Part shown: one piece after another, positions 15,379-24,015 of the stretch
Numbering within the stretch: position 1 is the first letter of the stretch
Layout of the letters: each line of letters opens with the position of its first letter
From: Streptomyces sp. G44
Lineage (GTDB): Bacteria > Actinomycetota > Actinomycetes > Streptomycetales > Streptomycetaceae
DNA length: 42,132 bases
NCBI RefSeq assembly: GCF_016905445.1
Contig: NZ_JAFEXF010000048.1
Span: 1-42,132, forward strand
Direction: 5' to 3'
The notes under the pieces: model-generated
Databases searched by the model: none
The model's input: the letters and a program-made list of their open reading frames with translations, nothing else
Told to the model about the DNA's origin: nothing
Position numbers and translations under genes: made by a program

Positions 15379-16161
15379 ATGGCAATCATCAGCACCGCCG
15401 GGCTGGCCCGGACCTTCACGACGAAGAACGGCGCCGTCGAGGCCGTGCGCGGCATCGACCTGACCGTCCAGCCGGGCGAGATCCTCGGCTTCCTCGGGCC
15501 CAACGGCGCGGGCAAGACCACCACGCTGCGCATGCTCACCACGCTGCTCGCGCCCAGCGGCGGCGCCGCCACCGTCGCCGGCTGCGACCTGCTCGGTGAC
15601 CCCGCCGGCGTACGGGAGAAGATCGGTTACGTCGCCCAGTCCGGCGGCGTCGACCCCAGCATCTCCGTGCGCGAGGAACTGATCACCCAGGGGCGCCTGT
15701 ACCGCCTGACGAAGGCACAGGCCGCGGCCCGCGCCGAGGAGCTGGCGCGGGACCTGGGGCTGACCGAGCTGATGGAGCGGCCCTGCGCCGCGCTCTCCGG
15801 TGGCCAGCGGCGGCGGCTGGACATCGCCATGGGGCTCGCCCACCGGCCCGAGGTGCTCTTCCTGGACGAGCCGACCACCGGGCTCGACCCGGGCAGCCGC
15901 GCCGACCTGTGGGCGCTGGTGCGCCGGCTGCGCGACGAGCACGGCACGACGGTCTTCCTCACCACGCACTACCTCGACGAGGCCGACGCCCTCTCCGACC
16001 GCCTGGTCGTCGTCGACAAGGGCGTGGTGGTCGCCGAGGGCACACCGAGCGCGCTCAAGCTCCGGTACGGCGGCTCGATCGACGCCACGCTCCAGGACAC
16101 CTTCCTCGCCATCACCGGGCGCGCCCCCGCGCCCAAGGACACGGCCCCCGTCGCCGTCTGA
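15379..16161 (+). CDS. DrrA-like ABC exporter ATP-binding protein
   Basis: A 260-residue ATPase with canonical motifs: Walker A GPNGAGKT (40-47), signature LSGGQ (139-143), Walker B VLFLDEP (159-165), and His197. Similarity to daunorubicin-resistance DrrA subunits is seen in the GLDPGSRADLW region. The ATG at 15379 has no evident Shine-Dalgarno sequence. It forms an exporter with the permease 18 bases downstream and is probably controlled by the divergent TetR. The likely role is drug or lipid efflux; the substrate is unknown. Unlike the ATPases at 3202 and 5124, its signature motif is normal. Confidence 0.9.
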   Translation: MAIISTAGLARTFTTKNGAVEAVRGIDLTVQPGEILGFLGPNGAGKTTTLRMLTTLLAPSGGAATVAGCDLLGDPAGVREKIGYVAQSGGVDPSISVREELITQGRLYRLTKAQAAARAEELARDLGLTELMERPCAALSGGQRRRLDIAMGLAHRPEVLFLDEPTTGLDPGSRADLWALVRRLRDEHGTTVFLTTHYLDEADALSDRLVVVDKGVVVAEGTPSALKLRYGGSIDATLQDTFLAITGRAPAPKDTAPVAV

Positions 16162-16179
16162 CACCCCAGGACACCACCG

Positions 16180-16935
16180 ATGCCCGCACTGCTCTCCGAC
16201 ACCGCGCTGATCTTCGGGCGGTACGCCCGGCAGACCCTGCGCTCCAAGTTCCAGATCCTCTTCGGCGTCCTGACGCCCCTGCTCTACCTGCTCTTCTTCG
16301 GACCGCTCCTCACCGACCTGCCGCTGGGCTCGCGGGGCGACTCCTGGCAGGTGCTCGTCCCCGGGCTGCTGCTCCAACTAGGCCTGTTCGGCGCCACGTT
16401 CAGCGGCTTCGCGCTCATCATCGAGAAGCAGTTCGGCGTGGTGGAGCGGATGCGGGTGACGCCCGTCAGCCGCCTCGCGCTCCTGCTCGGCCGGATCCTG
16501 CGCGACGCCGCGCTCTTCGTCTTCCAGGCGGTCCTGCTGGTGCTCGCCGCGCTGGTGATGGGGCTCAGGGCGCCGCTCGGCGGCATCCTCATCGGGTTTG
16601 CGTTCGTGGCCCTGCTGAGCGCCTCCCTGGCCGCGCTCTCGTACGCGCTGGGCATGAAGGTCGACAAGGCGCACGAGTTCGGGCCGGCGGTCAACGCCAT
16701 CAGCATGCCCTCGATGCTGCTGTCCGGCCTGATGCTGCCGATGGCGCTCGCGCCCACCTGGCTGGACGTGCTCTCGCACTTCGTGCCGTTCCGCTACCTC
16801 GTCGACGCGGTGCGCGCCGGATACGTGGGCGAGTACGCGACGACGACCATGCTGTACGGCGTCCTGATGGCGCTCGCCTTCGTGCTGCTGTCCGTCACGG
16901 TCGGCACACGCGTCTTCAAGAGGGCCGGGGCGTGA
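16180..16935 (+). CDS. DrrB-like ABC-2 exporter permease
   Basis: A 251-residue membrane protein with about six spans. The family hallmark EKQFGVVERMRVTPVSR lies in the first cytoplasmic region, and a PSMLLSGLMLPM segment precedes the last spans. It is the membrane partner of the ATPase just upstream. The gene ends 42 bases before the convergent phospholipase-D gene, and I see no strong terminator in that gap. Confidence 0.9.
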   Translation: MPALLSDTALIFGRYARQTLRSKFQILFGVLTPLLYLLFFGPLLTDLPLGSRGDSWQVLVPGLLLQLGLFGATFSGFALIIEKQFGVVERMRVTPVSRLALLLGRILRDAALFVFQAVLLVLAALVMGLRAPLGGILIGFAFVALLSASLAALSYALGMKVDKAHEFGPAVNAISMPSMLLSGLMLPMALAPTWLDVLSHFVPFRYLVDAVRAGYVGEYATTTMLYGVLMALAFVLLSVTVGTRVFKRAGA

Positions 16936-16977
16936 GGGAACGCGTCACGTCCGGCGCTCGGAAGCGGCGTGGGCGCG

Positions 16978-18237
16978 TCACAGGAAGCGGCGGATGGGCT
17001 GGACGCTCATCTCACCGGCCCGCTGGACGAGGGAGCGTCTCTTCCACCGGCCCCGCCGGATCAGCTCACTGGCCCTGACATCCTCGTCGTAGTGCCCGTC
17101 CAGGGTCGCGGTGAACTCCTGGTCCAGGACGGCGAGCATGACCTCCTCGTCGTGGTCGAGGGAGCGCCGGTTGAAGTTGGTCGAGCCGATCAGCGCGGCG
17201 ACGCCGTCGACGGTGATGACCTTGGCGTGCATCATCGTCGGCTGGTACTCGTGGATCCGCACCCCGCAGCGGATGAGGTCCTCGTAGTGGTGCTGTCCGG
17301 CCAGCCGGCAGACCCGCTTGTCGGTGTGCGGGCCGGGCAGCAGGATCTCCACCTCGACCCCGCGCCGCGCGGTGGCGCAGAGCAGCTCGACGAAGTACGC
17401 GTCCGGGGAGAAGTAGGCCGTGGCCAGGCGGAAGCGTTCCTCGGCGGATTCGAGCATGACGCGGATCAGGGTCTGCATGTCCTGCCAGCCGAAGCTGGCC
17501 GAGCCGCGCACCACCTGCACGACGGCGTCGCCCTGGGGGCGGTGCCCGATGAACCGGTCGCGGTCGTCAAAGAGTTCGCCGTGGCACTCCGCCCAGTTCT
17601 GCGCGAACGCCGCGGCGACGCCGTCCACGGCGGGGCCGCGGACCTCGACGTGGGTGTCGCGCCACTCGCCGGGGTTGCGGGCGTCGCCGCACCACTCCTC
17701 GGCGATGCCCACCCCGCCGGTGAAGGCGGTCTCCTCGTCGACGACGAGGACCTTGCGGTGGCAGCGGTGGTTCTGCTTGAGGGGCGACAGATGCAGCGGC
17801 TTGCGGAACCACGCCACCTGGACCCCGGCCCGCTCCATCACCCGCAACTGCTCGGCCTCGATCAGCCGGCTGCCGAAGCCGTCGAGGAGCAGCCGCACCC
17901 GCAGCCCGGCGCGGGCCCGCTCCGCGAGGGCGTCGGCGAACCGGCGGGCGATGTCGCCCTTCCAGTACACGAAGGTCATCATGTCGACCGTGTGCTCGGC
18001 GGACCCGATGGCGGCCAGCATGGCGGCGAATATCTCGTCGCCGTTGCGCAGGACGGTCAGCGCGTTGCCCTCGGTCGCCGCGATGCCGATCAGCCGTTCG
18101 AGGCGCCGCCGTATCCGCGCGACGCGAGCCGTCGCCGACGCGCGGTCCGTCATGGGCGGGCGGTCCGTCATGGACGGGCGGCCCGGCGCTCCTGTGGCGT
18201 CCGAGGTCGGCTCGACGGACTCCTGCGTACCGCTCAT
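16978..18237 (-). CDS. Phospholipase D-family protein, probable cardiolipin synthase
   Basis: A 419-residue protein with two complete HKD catalytic motifs: HRKVLVVD in the first half and HAKVITVD followed by GSTNFNRRSLDHDEE in the second. That layout matches bacterial cardiolipin synthases, which join two phosphatidylglycerols or PG and CDP-DAG. No N-terminal membrane spans are seen, unlike typical ClsA, so attachment to the membrane may be peripheral. The ATG at 18237 has AGGGA upstream. The first ~45 residues (MTDRPPMTDRAS) are low-complexity. Another phosphatidyl-transferase or nuclease of the PLD superfamily remains possible. Confidence 0.85.
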   Translation of the reverse strand: MSGTQESVEPTSDATGAPGRPSMTDRPPMTDRASATARVARIRRRLERLIGIAATEGNALTVLRNGDEIFAAMLAAIGSAEHTVDMMTFVYWKGDIARRFADALAERARAGLRVRLLLDGFGSRLIEAEQLRVMERAGVQVAWFRKPLHLSPLKQNHRCHRKVLVVDEETAFTGGVGIAEEWCGDARNPGEWRDTHVEVRGPAVDGVAAAFAQNWAECHGELFDDRDRFIGHRPQGDAVVQVVRGSASFGWQDMQTLIRVMLESAEERFRLATAYFSPDAYFVELLCATARRGVEVEILLPGPHTDKRVCRLAGQHHYEDLIRCGVRIHEYQPTMMHAKVITVDGVAALIGSTNFNRRSLDHDEEVMLAVLDQEFTATLDGHYDEDVRASELIRRGRWKRRSLVQRAGEMSVQPIRRFL

Positions 18238-18409
18238 GGCATATCCCTGGCCGGAACACCACGAGGCAACGTCGGGCCGCGGCGCCCGGTCCGGCACGGG
18301 CTGAGCGGCGAGCCGACTGTACCCCCGCCGCACGGGCGGGCGGTGGTCGGCGCATGAGCCGCGGCCGCCGGGGCAGACGGGAGGCGTACCCCACCTCAGG
18401 GAGCCCGTC

Positions 18410-18652
18410 ATGATGGTTGTCGGTATCGTCGCCGTCTGCGTCGTTCTGGCCGTCCTCGCTTTCCTCGTCCCCCGCCTGTCCCGGCACCCCGAACGCGGCA
18501 CCCAGCGCACCCTGGGAGCCGGCTCGCGCGCCGGCGGCAAGGCCCCCGGAATCCTGGGCCGCGTCTTCAGCAAGCCCTTCCGCAGCAGCTCCAAGGCGGT
18601 GGGCCGCAGCGGGTCCGCCGGCCGCCGCGCGCGGGGGCGCATGCCCTTCTGA
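18410..18652 (+). CDS. Small single-span membrane protein (possibly DUF6411)
   Basis: An 80-residue protein with one strong N-terminal span (MMVVGIVAVCVVLAVLAFLV) followed by a basic, Gly/Arg/Ser-rich cytoplasmic tail ending GRRARGRMPF. GGGAG precedes the ATG at 18410. I believe it matches a small streptomycete family (DUF6411), but that is from memory. It is divergent from the phospholipase-D gene and 58 bases ahead of the adenosyltransferase gene. Function unknown. Confidence 0.7.
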   Translation: MMVVGIVAVCVVLAVLAFLVPRLSRHPERGTQRTLGAGSRAGGKAPGILGRVFSKPFRSSSKAVGRSGSAGRRARGRMPF

Positions 18653-18697
18653 CCCGCCGGGCGGCGACTCCCCGCTCACCTCGTCGGCGTCCCCCTC

Positions 18698-18703
18698 TAC
18701 GCT
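18698..18703 (+). promoter_or_regulatory. Putative -10 box of leaderless adenosyltransferase mRNA
   Basis: TACGCT ends seven bases before the ATG at 18711, with no Shine-Dalgarno sequence in between, a geometry that would put the transcript start on the start codon. Confidence 0.35.
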
Positions 18704-18710
18704 GGCCCGC

Positions 18711-19283
18711 ATGGTCAATCTGACGCGCATCTACACCAGGACCGGCGACCAGGGCACGACGGCCCTCGGCGACATGAGCCGCACCGCCAAGACCGACCCG
18801 CGGATCGCCGCGTACGCCGACGCCAACGAGGCCAACGCGGCCATCGGCACGGCGATCGCGCTCGGCGGGCTCACCGAAGAGGTCGTGAAGGTCCTCGTAC
18901 GGGTCCAGAACGACCTCTTCGACGTGGGCGCCGACCTGTCCACGCCGGTCGTCGAGGCCCCCGAGTATCCGCCGCTGCGCGTCGAGCAGAGTTACGTCGA
19001 CAAGCTGGAGGCCGACTGCGACCGCTTCCTCGAAGAGCTGGAGAAGCTGCGCAGCTTCATCCTGCCGGGCGGCACGCCGGGCGCGGCGCTGCTGCACCAG
19101 GCGTGCACGGTGGTGCGGCGGGCCGAGCGCTCCACGTGGGCGGCGTTCGAGACCCACGGCGAGACCATGAACCCGCTGACGGCCACCTACCTCAACCGCC
19201 TCTCCGACCTCCTGTTCATCCTGGCGCGTACGGCCAACAAGGAGGTCGGGGACGTGCTGTGGGTGCCGGGCGGCGAGCGGTAG
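18711..19283 (+). CDS. ATP:cob(I)alamin adenosyltransferase, PduO type
   Basis: A 190-residue enzyme transferring the adenosyl group of ATP to cob(I)alamin to make coenzyme B12, used by methylmalonyl-CoA mutase and class II ribonucleotide reductase. The ATP-binding N terminus reads IYTRTGDQGTTALGDMSR, the middle has DVGADLSTP, and the C-terminal helix has NRLSDLLFILAR; all are PduO hallmarks. It is a single gene without cobalamin-synthesis neighbours, and I see no B12 riboswitch upstream. It ends six bases before the convergent gene. Confidence 0.93.
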   Translation: MVNLTRIYTRTGDQGTTALGDMSRTAKTDPRIAAYADANEANAAIGTAIALGGLTEEVVKVLVRVQNDLFDVGADLSTPVVEAPEYPPLRVEQSYVDKLEADCDRFLEELEKLRSFILPGGTPGAALLHQACTVVRRAERSTWAAFETHGETMNPLTATYLNRLSDLLFILARTANKEVGDVLWVPGGER

Positions 19284-19289
19284 ACGTCG

Positions 19290-19862
19290 TCAGACCTTGG
19301 TCAGGGGCCGGCCCTCGCCCCGCTCCTCAGGGGCCGGGGCCCGCTTCGGGAACAGCACGTAGGTGAGCGCGACCACGCCGTGGATGGTCGCCGCCCGCCA
19401 GGCGACGTGCATCCAGCCCTTCAGCGACGTGGTGCGGTCCGGGTCGTCGACGTACCACATGGCGAGCAGCAGCAGCCCGCTCGCGACGGCCGCCGCGACC
19501 AGGGTGCCGAGCCAGACCTTCGCCTCGTGCAGGGCCCGGGCCCGGCCGTGGCGGGGCGGGCGCGGGAGCGGCGCGCCGTCGAAGCGGTGCGCGGCGTGGC
19601 CGTCGAGCCACTGCACCGTGCGGTGGCCGTGGCCCACGGTGTAGCCGATGTAGACCGCGGCGAGACCGTGCTTCCAGCTCGGGTCGGCGCCGTTCTTCAG
19701 GTCGACGGCGGTCACGACGAGCAGCAGGACCTCTAGCAGCGGCTCGCACAGCAGGATCGCGAGGCCGAGGCGCGGCTTGCGCAGCAGATAGCGGGCGGCC
19801 AGCCCCGCGGCCAGCAGCACCCAGAAGCCGGCCTCGCAGACGATGATCAGCGTGACGATCAC
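19290..19862 (-). CDS. Integral membrane protein of unknown function
   Basis: A 190-residue protein with about five hydrophobic spans: MIVTLIIVCEAGFWVLLAAG, the GLAILLCEPLLEVLLLVVTA region, the one near AAVYIGYTVG, VWLGTLVAAAVASGLLLLAM, and the last near GVVALTYVLF. The GTG at 19862 was chosen because GGAG lies seven bases upstream; an earlier start would prepend a charged MRGDREER stretch. It is divergent from chiS, 145 bp away. No family is recognised with confidence. Confidence 0.75.
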   Translation of the reverse strand: MIVTLIIVCEAGFWVLLAAGLAARYLLRKPRLGLAILLCEPLLEVLLLVVTAVDLKNGADPSWKHGLAAVYIGYTVGHGHRTVQWLDGHAAHRFDGAPLPRPPRHGRARALHEAKVWLGTLVAAAVASGLLLLAMWYVDDPDRTTSLKGWMHVAWRAATIHGVVALTYVLFPKRAPAPEERGEGRPLTKV

Positions 19863-20007
19863 GGCTCGCTCCTCTCGGTCACCCCTCAAGGCTCCCGCCG
19901 GGCCGGGCGCGGATCATCGTCGTCAGTGACGAAGTGGGACTGCATCCTTCGATGTAGCGGACGGTTCCTCCCCCAGGATCAGGCGTGCGGCCCCCGCTGC
20001 GTGTTGG

Positions 20008-21219
20008 ATGGAGGGCATGGCCCTGTCCCTGCCCCGCCCGCACCGCGTCGACGTGCAGATCTCCGTCGTCAGCCTGCTCAGCGGGCTCGCGCTGTGGGCG
20101 CTCGGGCTGCACATGCAGACGGACCGGCTGCTCGGCGCCGGCTGGACGCTGCTCCCGCTCCTCGCCCTCGCCGTGCTCGAACTGCTGCGCAGCAGCATGC
20201 CGCAGACCGCCCTGGTTCTCGCCACGTGCGCGCTGGTGTTCGACCAGTTCACGCCGGGCAACCTCGCCTCGGTGATGATGTTCACCGACATCATGTACGC
20301 CGCCGTCGTCTACGGCACCCCGGCCGCCGCCCGCCGCATCCCGCTGACCACCGGCGCCATCACAGTCGCGGTGACGCTCGGCTTCCTGGCGTGGTGGCGC
20401 GAGCCCGAGGCCGTGCTCGTCGGTGTCCTGACCGGCATCGTCTCGTTCGGGCCCGCCGCCACCGGCGTCCTGGTGCGCAACCACCGCGAGGCCGTCGCCG
20501 CGGCCAGGCTGCGGGCCGAGCAGACCGCGCTGCTCGCCGAGATGGACCGCGCCCAGGCCGTCACGGCCGAGCGGGCCAGGATGGCCCGCGAGCTGCACGA
20601 CATGGTCGCCAACCACCTCTCGGCGATCGCCATCCACTCCACGGCCGCGCTCTCCCTGGACGACCCGGGGACCAGCAAGGACGCCCTCGCCGTCATCCGG
20701 GAGAACAGCGTCCAGGGCCTGGCCGAGATGCGCCGCCTCATCGGCATCCTGCGCGACGACAGCGGCGACCTGGAACCGGCCGCCGCCCCCACCCTCGACG
20801 GCCTCGCCGCCCTCCTCGACGGCGCCCGCACCAACGGCCTCGACGTCACGCTGGACGACGCCCGCGCCCCGGACGGCCCGAAGCTGCCCGCGCCGGTCGA
20901 GCTCGCGGCGTACCGCATCGTCCAGGAGTCCCTGACGAACGCCCTCAAGCACGCCTCCCCCGGCCGGGTCACCGTGTGCCTCGCCCAGGAGCCCCGCGCC
21001 CTGAAGGTCCGCGTCACCAGTCCGTACGACGATCCGGCGGGGCCCCGCGCCCCCGGCTCGGGAGCCGGGCTCGTCGGCATGCGTGAGCGCACCGAACTGC
21101 TCGGCGGCACCTTCGAGTCGGGCCCCGAGGCCGGCCCCGCCACCGAGCACGGCGGCAAGGTCTGGACCGTCTTGGTGACCCTGCCCCTCGACCCCGCAGA
21201 CGAAGGAGCCAAGGAATGA
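20008..21219 (+). CDS. chiS: ChiS-type sensor histidine kinase
   Basis: A 403-residue NarL-class sensor kinase. Six hydrophobic segments fill residues 15-155 with almost no extracellular domain, so sensing is probably within or at the membrane. The HisKA_3 dimerisation box has the phospho-acceptor H197 in ARELHDMVANHLS. The ATPase domain has IVQESLTNALKHA (N box) and GAGLVGMRER (G box). Its stop overlaps the response-regulator start (ATGA). Position directly before chiR and chiC matches the S. coelicolor chiS-chiR-chiC cluster. The start could also be the ATG at 20017. Confidence 0.88.
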   Translation: MEGMALSLPRPHRVDVQISVVSLLSGLALWALGLHMQTDRLLGAGWTLLPLLALAVLELLRSSMPQTALVLATCALVFDQFTPGNLASVMMFTDIMYAAVVYGTPAAARRIPLTTGAITVAVTLGFLAWWREPEAVLVGVLTGIVSFGPAATGVLVRNHREAVAAARLRAEQTALLAEMDRAQAVTAERARMARELHDMVANHLSAIAIHSTAALSLDDPGTSKDALAVIRENSVQGLAEMRRLIGILRDDSGDLEPAAAPTLDGLAALLDGARTNGLDVTLDDARAPDGPKLPAPVELAAYRIVQESLTNALKHASPGRVTVCLAQEPRALKVRVTSPYDDPAGPRAPGSGAGLVGMRERTELLGGTFESGPEAGPATEHGGKVWTVLVTLPLDPADEGAKE

Positions 21220-21866
21220 TCCGAGTACTGGTCGCCGAGGACCAGTCGGCCGTACGCGCGGGACTCGTCCTGATCCTGCGCAGCGCACCCGACATCGAGG
21301 TGGTCGGCGAGGCGGCGGACGGCGAGCAGGCCGTCGCCCTCGCCCGCGAGCTGCGCCCGGACCTGATCCTGATGGACATACAGATGCCGCGCCTGGACGG
21401 GGTGTCGGCGACGCGTCAGGTCGTCGCCGAAGGACTCGCGGACGTCCTGGTGCTGACCACCTTCGACCTCGACGAGTACGTCTTCGGGGCGCTGCGCGCG
21501 GGCGCCTGCGGCTTCCTCCTGAAGAACACCGAGGCGAAGGACCTCATCGAGGCCGTCCGTACGGTCGCGCGCGGCGAGGGGCTGATCGCCCCGGCCGTCA
21601 CCCGCCGCCTGATCGCCGAGTTCGCCGCCCCGCCCAAGCCCGCGCGCAGGGAGAACGCCCCGGACCCCGCCGTCCTGGACAGTCTCACGCGCCGCGAGCG
21701 CGAGGTCCTGTCCTGCGTCGGCGAGGGGCTGTCCAACGCGGAGATCGCGGACCGCCTCGCCATGGCGGAGGCGACGGTGAAGACCCATGTGAGCCGCCTC
21801 CTCGGCAAGCTGGAGCTGCGCAGCCGGGTCCAGGCGGCGGTGCTCGCGCAGGAGTTGGGGGTTTGA
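21216..21866 (+). CDS. chiR: ChiR-type NarL/LuxR response regulator
   Basis: A 216-residue two-domain regulator. The receiver has D9, the phospho-acceptor D54 (LILMDIQMP), the TTFD segment and K103. The C-terminal LuxR-type helix-turn-helix is LSNAEIADRLAMAEATVKTH. It is translationally coupled to the kinase and lies 181 bp before the chitinase gene. In S. coelicolor ChiR activates chiC (established knowledge), and the same is expected here. Confidence 0.9.
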   Translation: MIRVLVAEDQSAVRAGLVLILRSAPDIEVVGEAADGEQAVALARELRPDLILMDIQMPRLDGVSATRQVVAEGLADVLVLTTFDLDEYVFGALRAGACGFLLKNTEAKDLIEAVRTVARGEGLIAPAVTRRLIAEFAAPPKPARRENAPDPAVLDSLTRREREVLSCVGEGLSNAEIADRLAMAEATVKTHVSRLLGKLELRSRVQAAVLAQELGV

Positions 21867-21906
21867 CCGGGGGCGGGATCGCGCCGGACCGGAACGTTTC
21901 GGCCAT

Positions 21907-21948
21907 TGGTACAGACCTCTTGACCGCTGGTCCAGACCTTTCTATTCT
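21907..21948 (+). promoter_or_regulatory. chiC promoter with two chi direct repeats around the -35 box
   Basis: TGGTACAGACCT (21907-21918) and TGGTCCAGACCT (21928-21939) are 12-bp direct repeats offset by 21 bp, two helical turns. TTGACC (21920-21925) and TATTCT (21943-21948) are separated by exactly 17 bases, giving a good promoter whose -35 box lies between the repeats. Such repeats in streptomycete chitinase promoters mediate glucose repression and chitin induction, and resemble DasR-responsive elements (established knowledge). Confidence 0.8.
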
Positions 21949-21960
21949 CGCCGCACTGCG

Positions 21961-21992
21961 GTGAGCACTCCCCCACGTGTCCACGTGCTCAC
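21961..21992 (+). other. Hairpin in the chiC 5' leader
   Basis: GTGAGCA (21961-21967) pairs with TGCTCAC (21986-21992). The loop contains ACGTG and CACGT that can also pair. It lies just after the predicted transcript start and could stabilise the message (inference). Confidence 0.45.
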
Positions 21993-22047
21993 GGGCGGCG
22001 CAGGGTCCCACCCCTCAGACCCCCGGATCTCACCCGAGGAGCACCTC

Positions 22048-23931
22048 GTGCGCTTCACACAGAGCGACACCCGCTCAGGACTCAGAATCAGACACCGAGC
22101 CGTGGCCGGACTGACCACGCTGCTGCTCCCGCTCGCCACCCTGGTCGCCCTCGGCGCGCCCGCCGAGGCGGCTCCAGAAACCGCCGCCGAAGCCGCCGCC
22201 GAGGCCACCGCCACGTACGCCAAGACCCAGGACTGGGGCAACGGCTTCGAGGGCAAGTGGACCATCAAGAACACCGGCACCACGACGCTCAGCTCGTGGA
22301 ACGTCCAGTGGGACTTCCCCGCCGACACCAAGGTGACGTCCGCCTGGGACGCCACCGTCACCAACTCCGGCACCCGCTGGACCGCCAAGAACCTCGGCTG
22401 GAACGGGACGCTCGCCCCCGGCGCCTCGGTCTCCTTCGGCTTCAACGGCACCGGCTCCGGCGCCCCGTCCAAGTGCTCGCTCAACGGCGGCAGCTGCGAC
22501 GGCGGCAGCGTCCCCGGCGACAACCCGCCGAGCGCGCCCGGCGCCCCGACGGCCTCCGACGTCACCAACACGTCCGTGAAGCTGTCCTGGAAGGCCGCCA
22601 GCGACGACAAGGGCGTCAAGAACTACGACGTCCTGCGCGACGGCGCCAAGGTCGCCACGGTCACGGACACCGCGTACACCGACAAGGACCTGACCGCCGG
22701 CACCGACTACTCGTACACCGTGCAGGCCCGTGACACCGCCGACCAGACCGGTCCGGTCAGCGGCGCCGTCAAGGTGCGCACCACGGGAGGCGGCGGCGAC
22801 CCGGGTCCCGGTCCGGGCGACAAGGTCAAGCTCGGCTACTTCACCGAGTGGGGCGTCTACGGACGCAACTACCACGCGAAGAACATCGCGACCTCCGGCT
22901 CCGCCGCCAAGATCACGCACATCAACTACAGCTTCGGGAACGTCCAGAACGGCAAGTGCACCATGGGCGACTCCTACGCGGCGATCGACAAGGCCTACAC
23001 CGCCGACCAGTCGGTGGACGGCGTCGCCGACACCTGGGACCAGCCCCTGCGCGGCAACTTCAACCAGCTGCGCAAGCTGAAGGCCAAGTACCCGAACATC
23101 AAGATCCTCTGGTCCTTCGGCGGCTGGACCTGGTCCGGCGGCTTCACCGACGCCATGAAGAACCCGGCGGCCTTCGCCAAGTCCTGCCACGACCTCGTCG
23201 AGGACCCGCGCTGGGCCGACGTCTTCGACGGCATCGACCTGGACTGGGAGTACCCGAACGCCTGCGGCCTGTCCTGCGACACCTCGGGCCCGGCCGTCTT
23301 CAAGACGATGATGCAGGCCTTCCGCAACGAGTTCGGCGCCAAGAACCTCGTCACCGCGGCCATCACCGCGGACGGCTCCGACGGCGGCAAGATCGACGCC
23401 GCGGACTACGGCGGCGCGGCGCAGTACTCCGACTGGTACAACGTGATGACGTACGACTTCTTCGGCGCGTGGGCGGCGAAGGGCCCGACGGCCCCGCACT
23501 CCCCGCTCACGTCCTACGCCGGCATCCCGCAGGAGGGCTTCAACAGCGCGGCCGCGATCTCCAAGCTGAAGGCCAAGGGCGTGCCGTCCGCGAAGCTGCT
23601 GCTCGGCATCGGCTTCTACGGGCGCGGCTGGACCGGCGTCACCCAGAAGGAGCCGGGCGGCACCGCGACCGGCGCGGCGCCGGGCACCTACGAGGCGGGC
23701 ATCGAGGACTACAAGGTCCTCAAGAACTCCTGCCCCGCGAACGGAACGGTCGCCGGGACCGCGTACGCCCACTGCGGTACGAACTGGTGGTCGTACGACA
23801 CCCCGGAGACGATCCGCTCCAAGATGGCCTGGGCCAAGCAGCAGGATCTGGGCGGGGCGTTCTTCTGGGAGTTCAGCGGGGACACGAGCAACGGTGAGCT
23901 GGTGAGCGCCATCAATGACGGCCTGAAGTAA
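22048..23931 (+). CDS. chiC: Secreted family 18 chitinase with CBM2 and FnIII domains
   Basis: A 627-residue secreted chitinase that hydrolyses beta-1,4-GlcNAc chains. The signal peptide covers residues 1-41 (Arg-rich n-region, GLTTLLLPLATLVALG core, cut near AEA|AP). A type 2 carbohydrate-binding module follows at about 52-150, a fibronectin type III domain at about 158-245, a Gly/Pro linker, and the GH18 catalytic barrel at about 260-627. The catalytic motif is D394-G-I-D397-L-D399-W-E401, with E401 as proton donor; all residues are intact. The GTG start at 22048 has GAGGAG upstream, and upstream codons of the frame belong to the leader. Regulated by chiS/chiR and the direct repeats. Confidence 0.95.
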   Translation: MRFTQSDTRSGLRIRHRAVAGLTTLLLPLATLVALGAPAEAAPETAAEAAAEATATYAKTQDWGNGFEGKWTIKNTGTTTLSSWNVQWDFPADTKVTSAWDATVTNSGTRWTAKNLGWNGTLAPGASVSFGFNGTGSGAPSKCSLNGGSCDGGSVPGDNPPSAPGAPTASDVTNTSVKLSWKAASDDKGVKNYDVLRDGAKVATVTDTAYTDKDLTAGTDYSYTVQARDTADQTGPVSGAVKVRTTGGGGDPGPGPGDKVKLGYFTEWGVYGRNYHAKNIATSGSAAKITHINYSFGNVQNGKCTMGDSYAAIDKAYTADQSVDGVADTWDQPLRGNFNQLRKLKAKYPNIKILWSFGGWTWSGGFTDAMKNPAAFAKSCHDLVEDPRWADVFDGIDLDWEYPNACGLSCDTSGPAVFKTMMQAFRNEFGAKNLVTAAITADGSDGGKIDAADYGGAAQYSDWYNVMTYDFFGAWAAKGPTAPHSPLTSYAGIPQEGFNSAAAISKLKAKGVPSAKLLLGIGFYGRGWTGVTQKEPGGTATGAAPGTYEAGIEDYKVLKNSCPANGTVAGTAYAHCGTNWWSYDTPETIRSKMAWAKQQDLGGAFFWEFSGDTSNGELVSAINDGLK

Positions 23932-23946
23932 GCGCCGTCCACGAAC

Positions 23947-23987
23947 GAAGCCGGGAAGATGGGATCGCCCCTCATCTTCCCGGCTTC
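23947..23987 (+). terminator. Terminator of chiC
   Basis: GAAGCCGGGAAGATG (23947-23961) and CATCTTCCCGGCTTC (23973-23987) form a perfect 15-bp stem with an 11-nt loop, 15 bases after the stop. It may also stop the convergent DUF2550 gene. Confidence 0.85.
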
Positions 23988-24015
23988 TTCATGTCCGCGG
24001 GCCGTGCGTGACCGG

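Noticed and set aside
18600..18710. B12 riboswitch upstream of the adenosyltransferase
   Set aside because: The gap from the preceding gene is under 60 bp, too short, and no B12-box sequence is visible.
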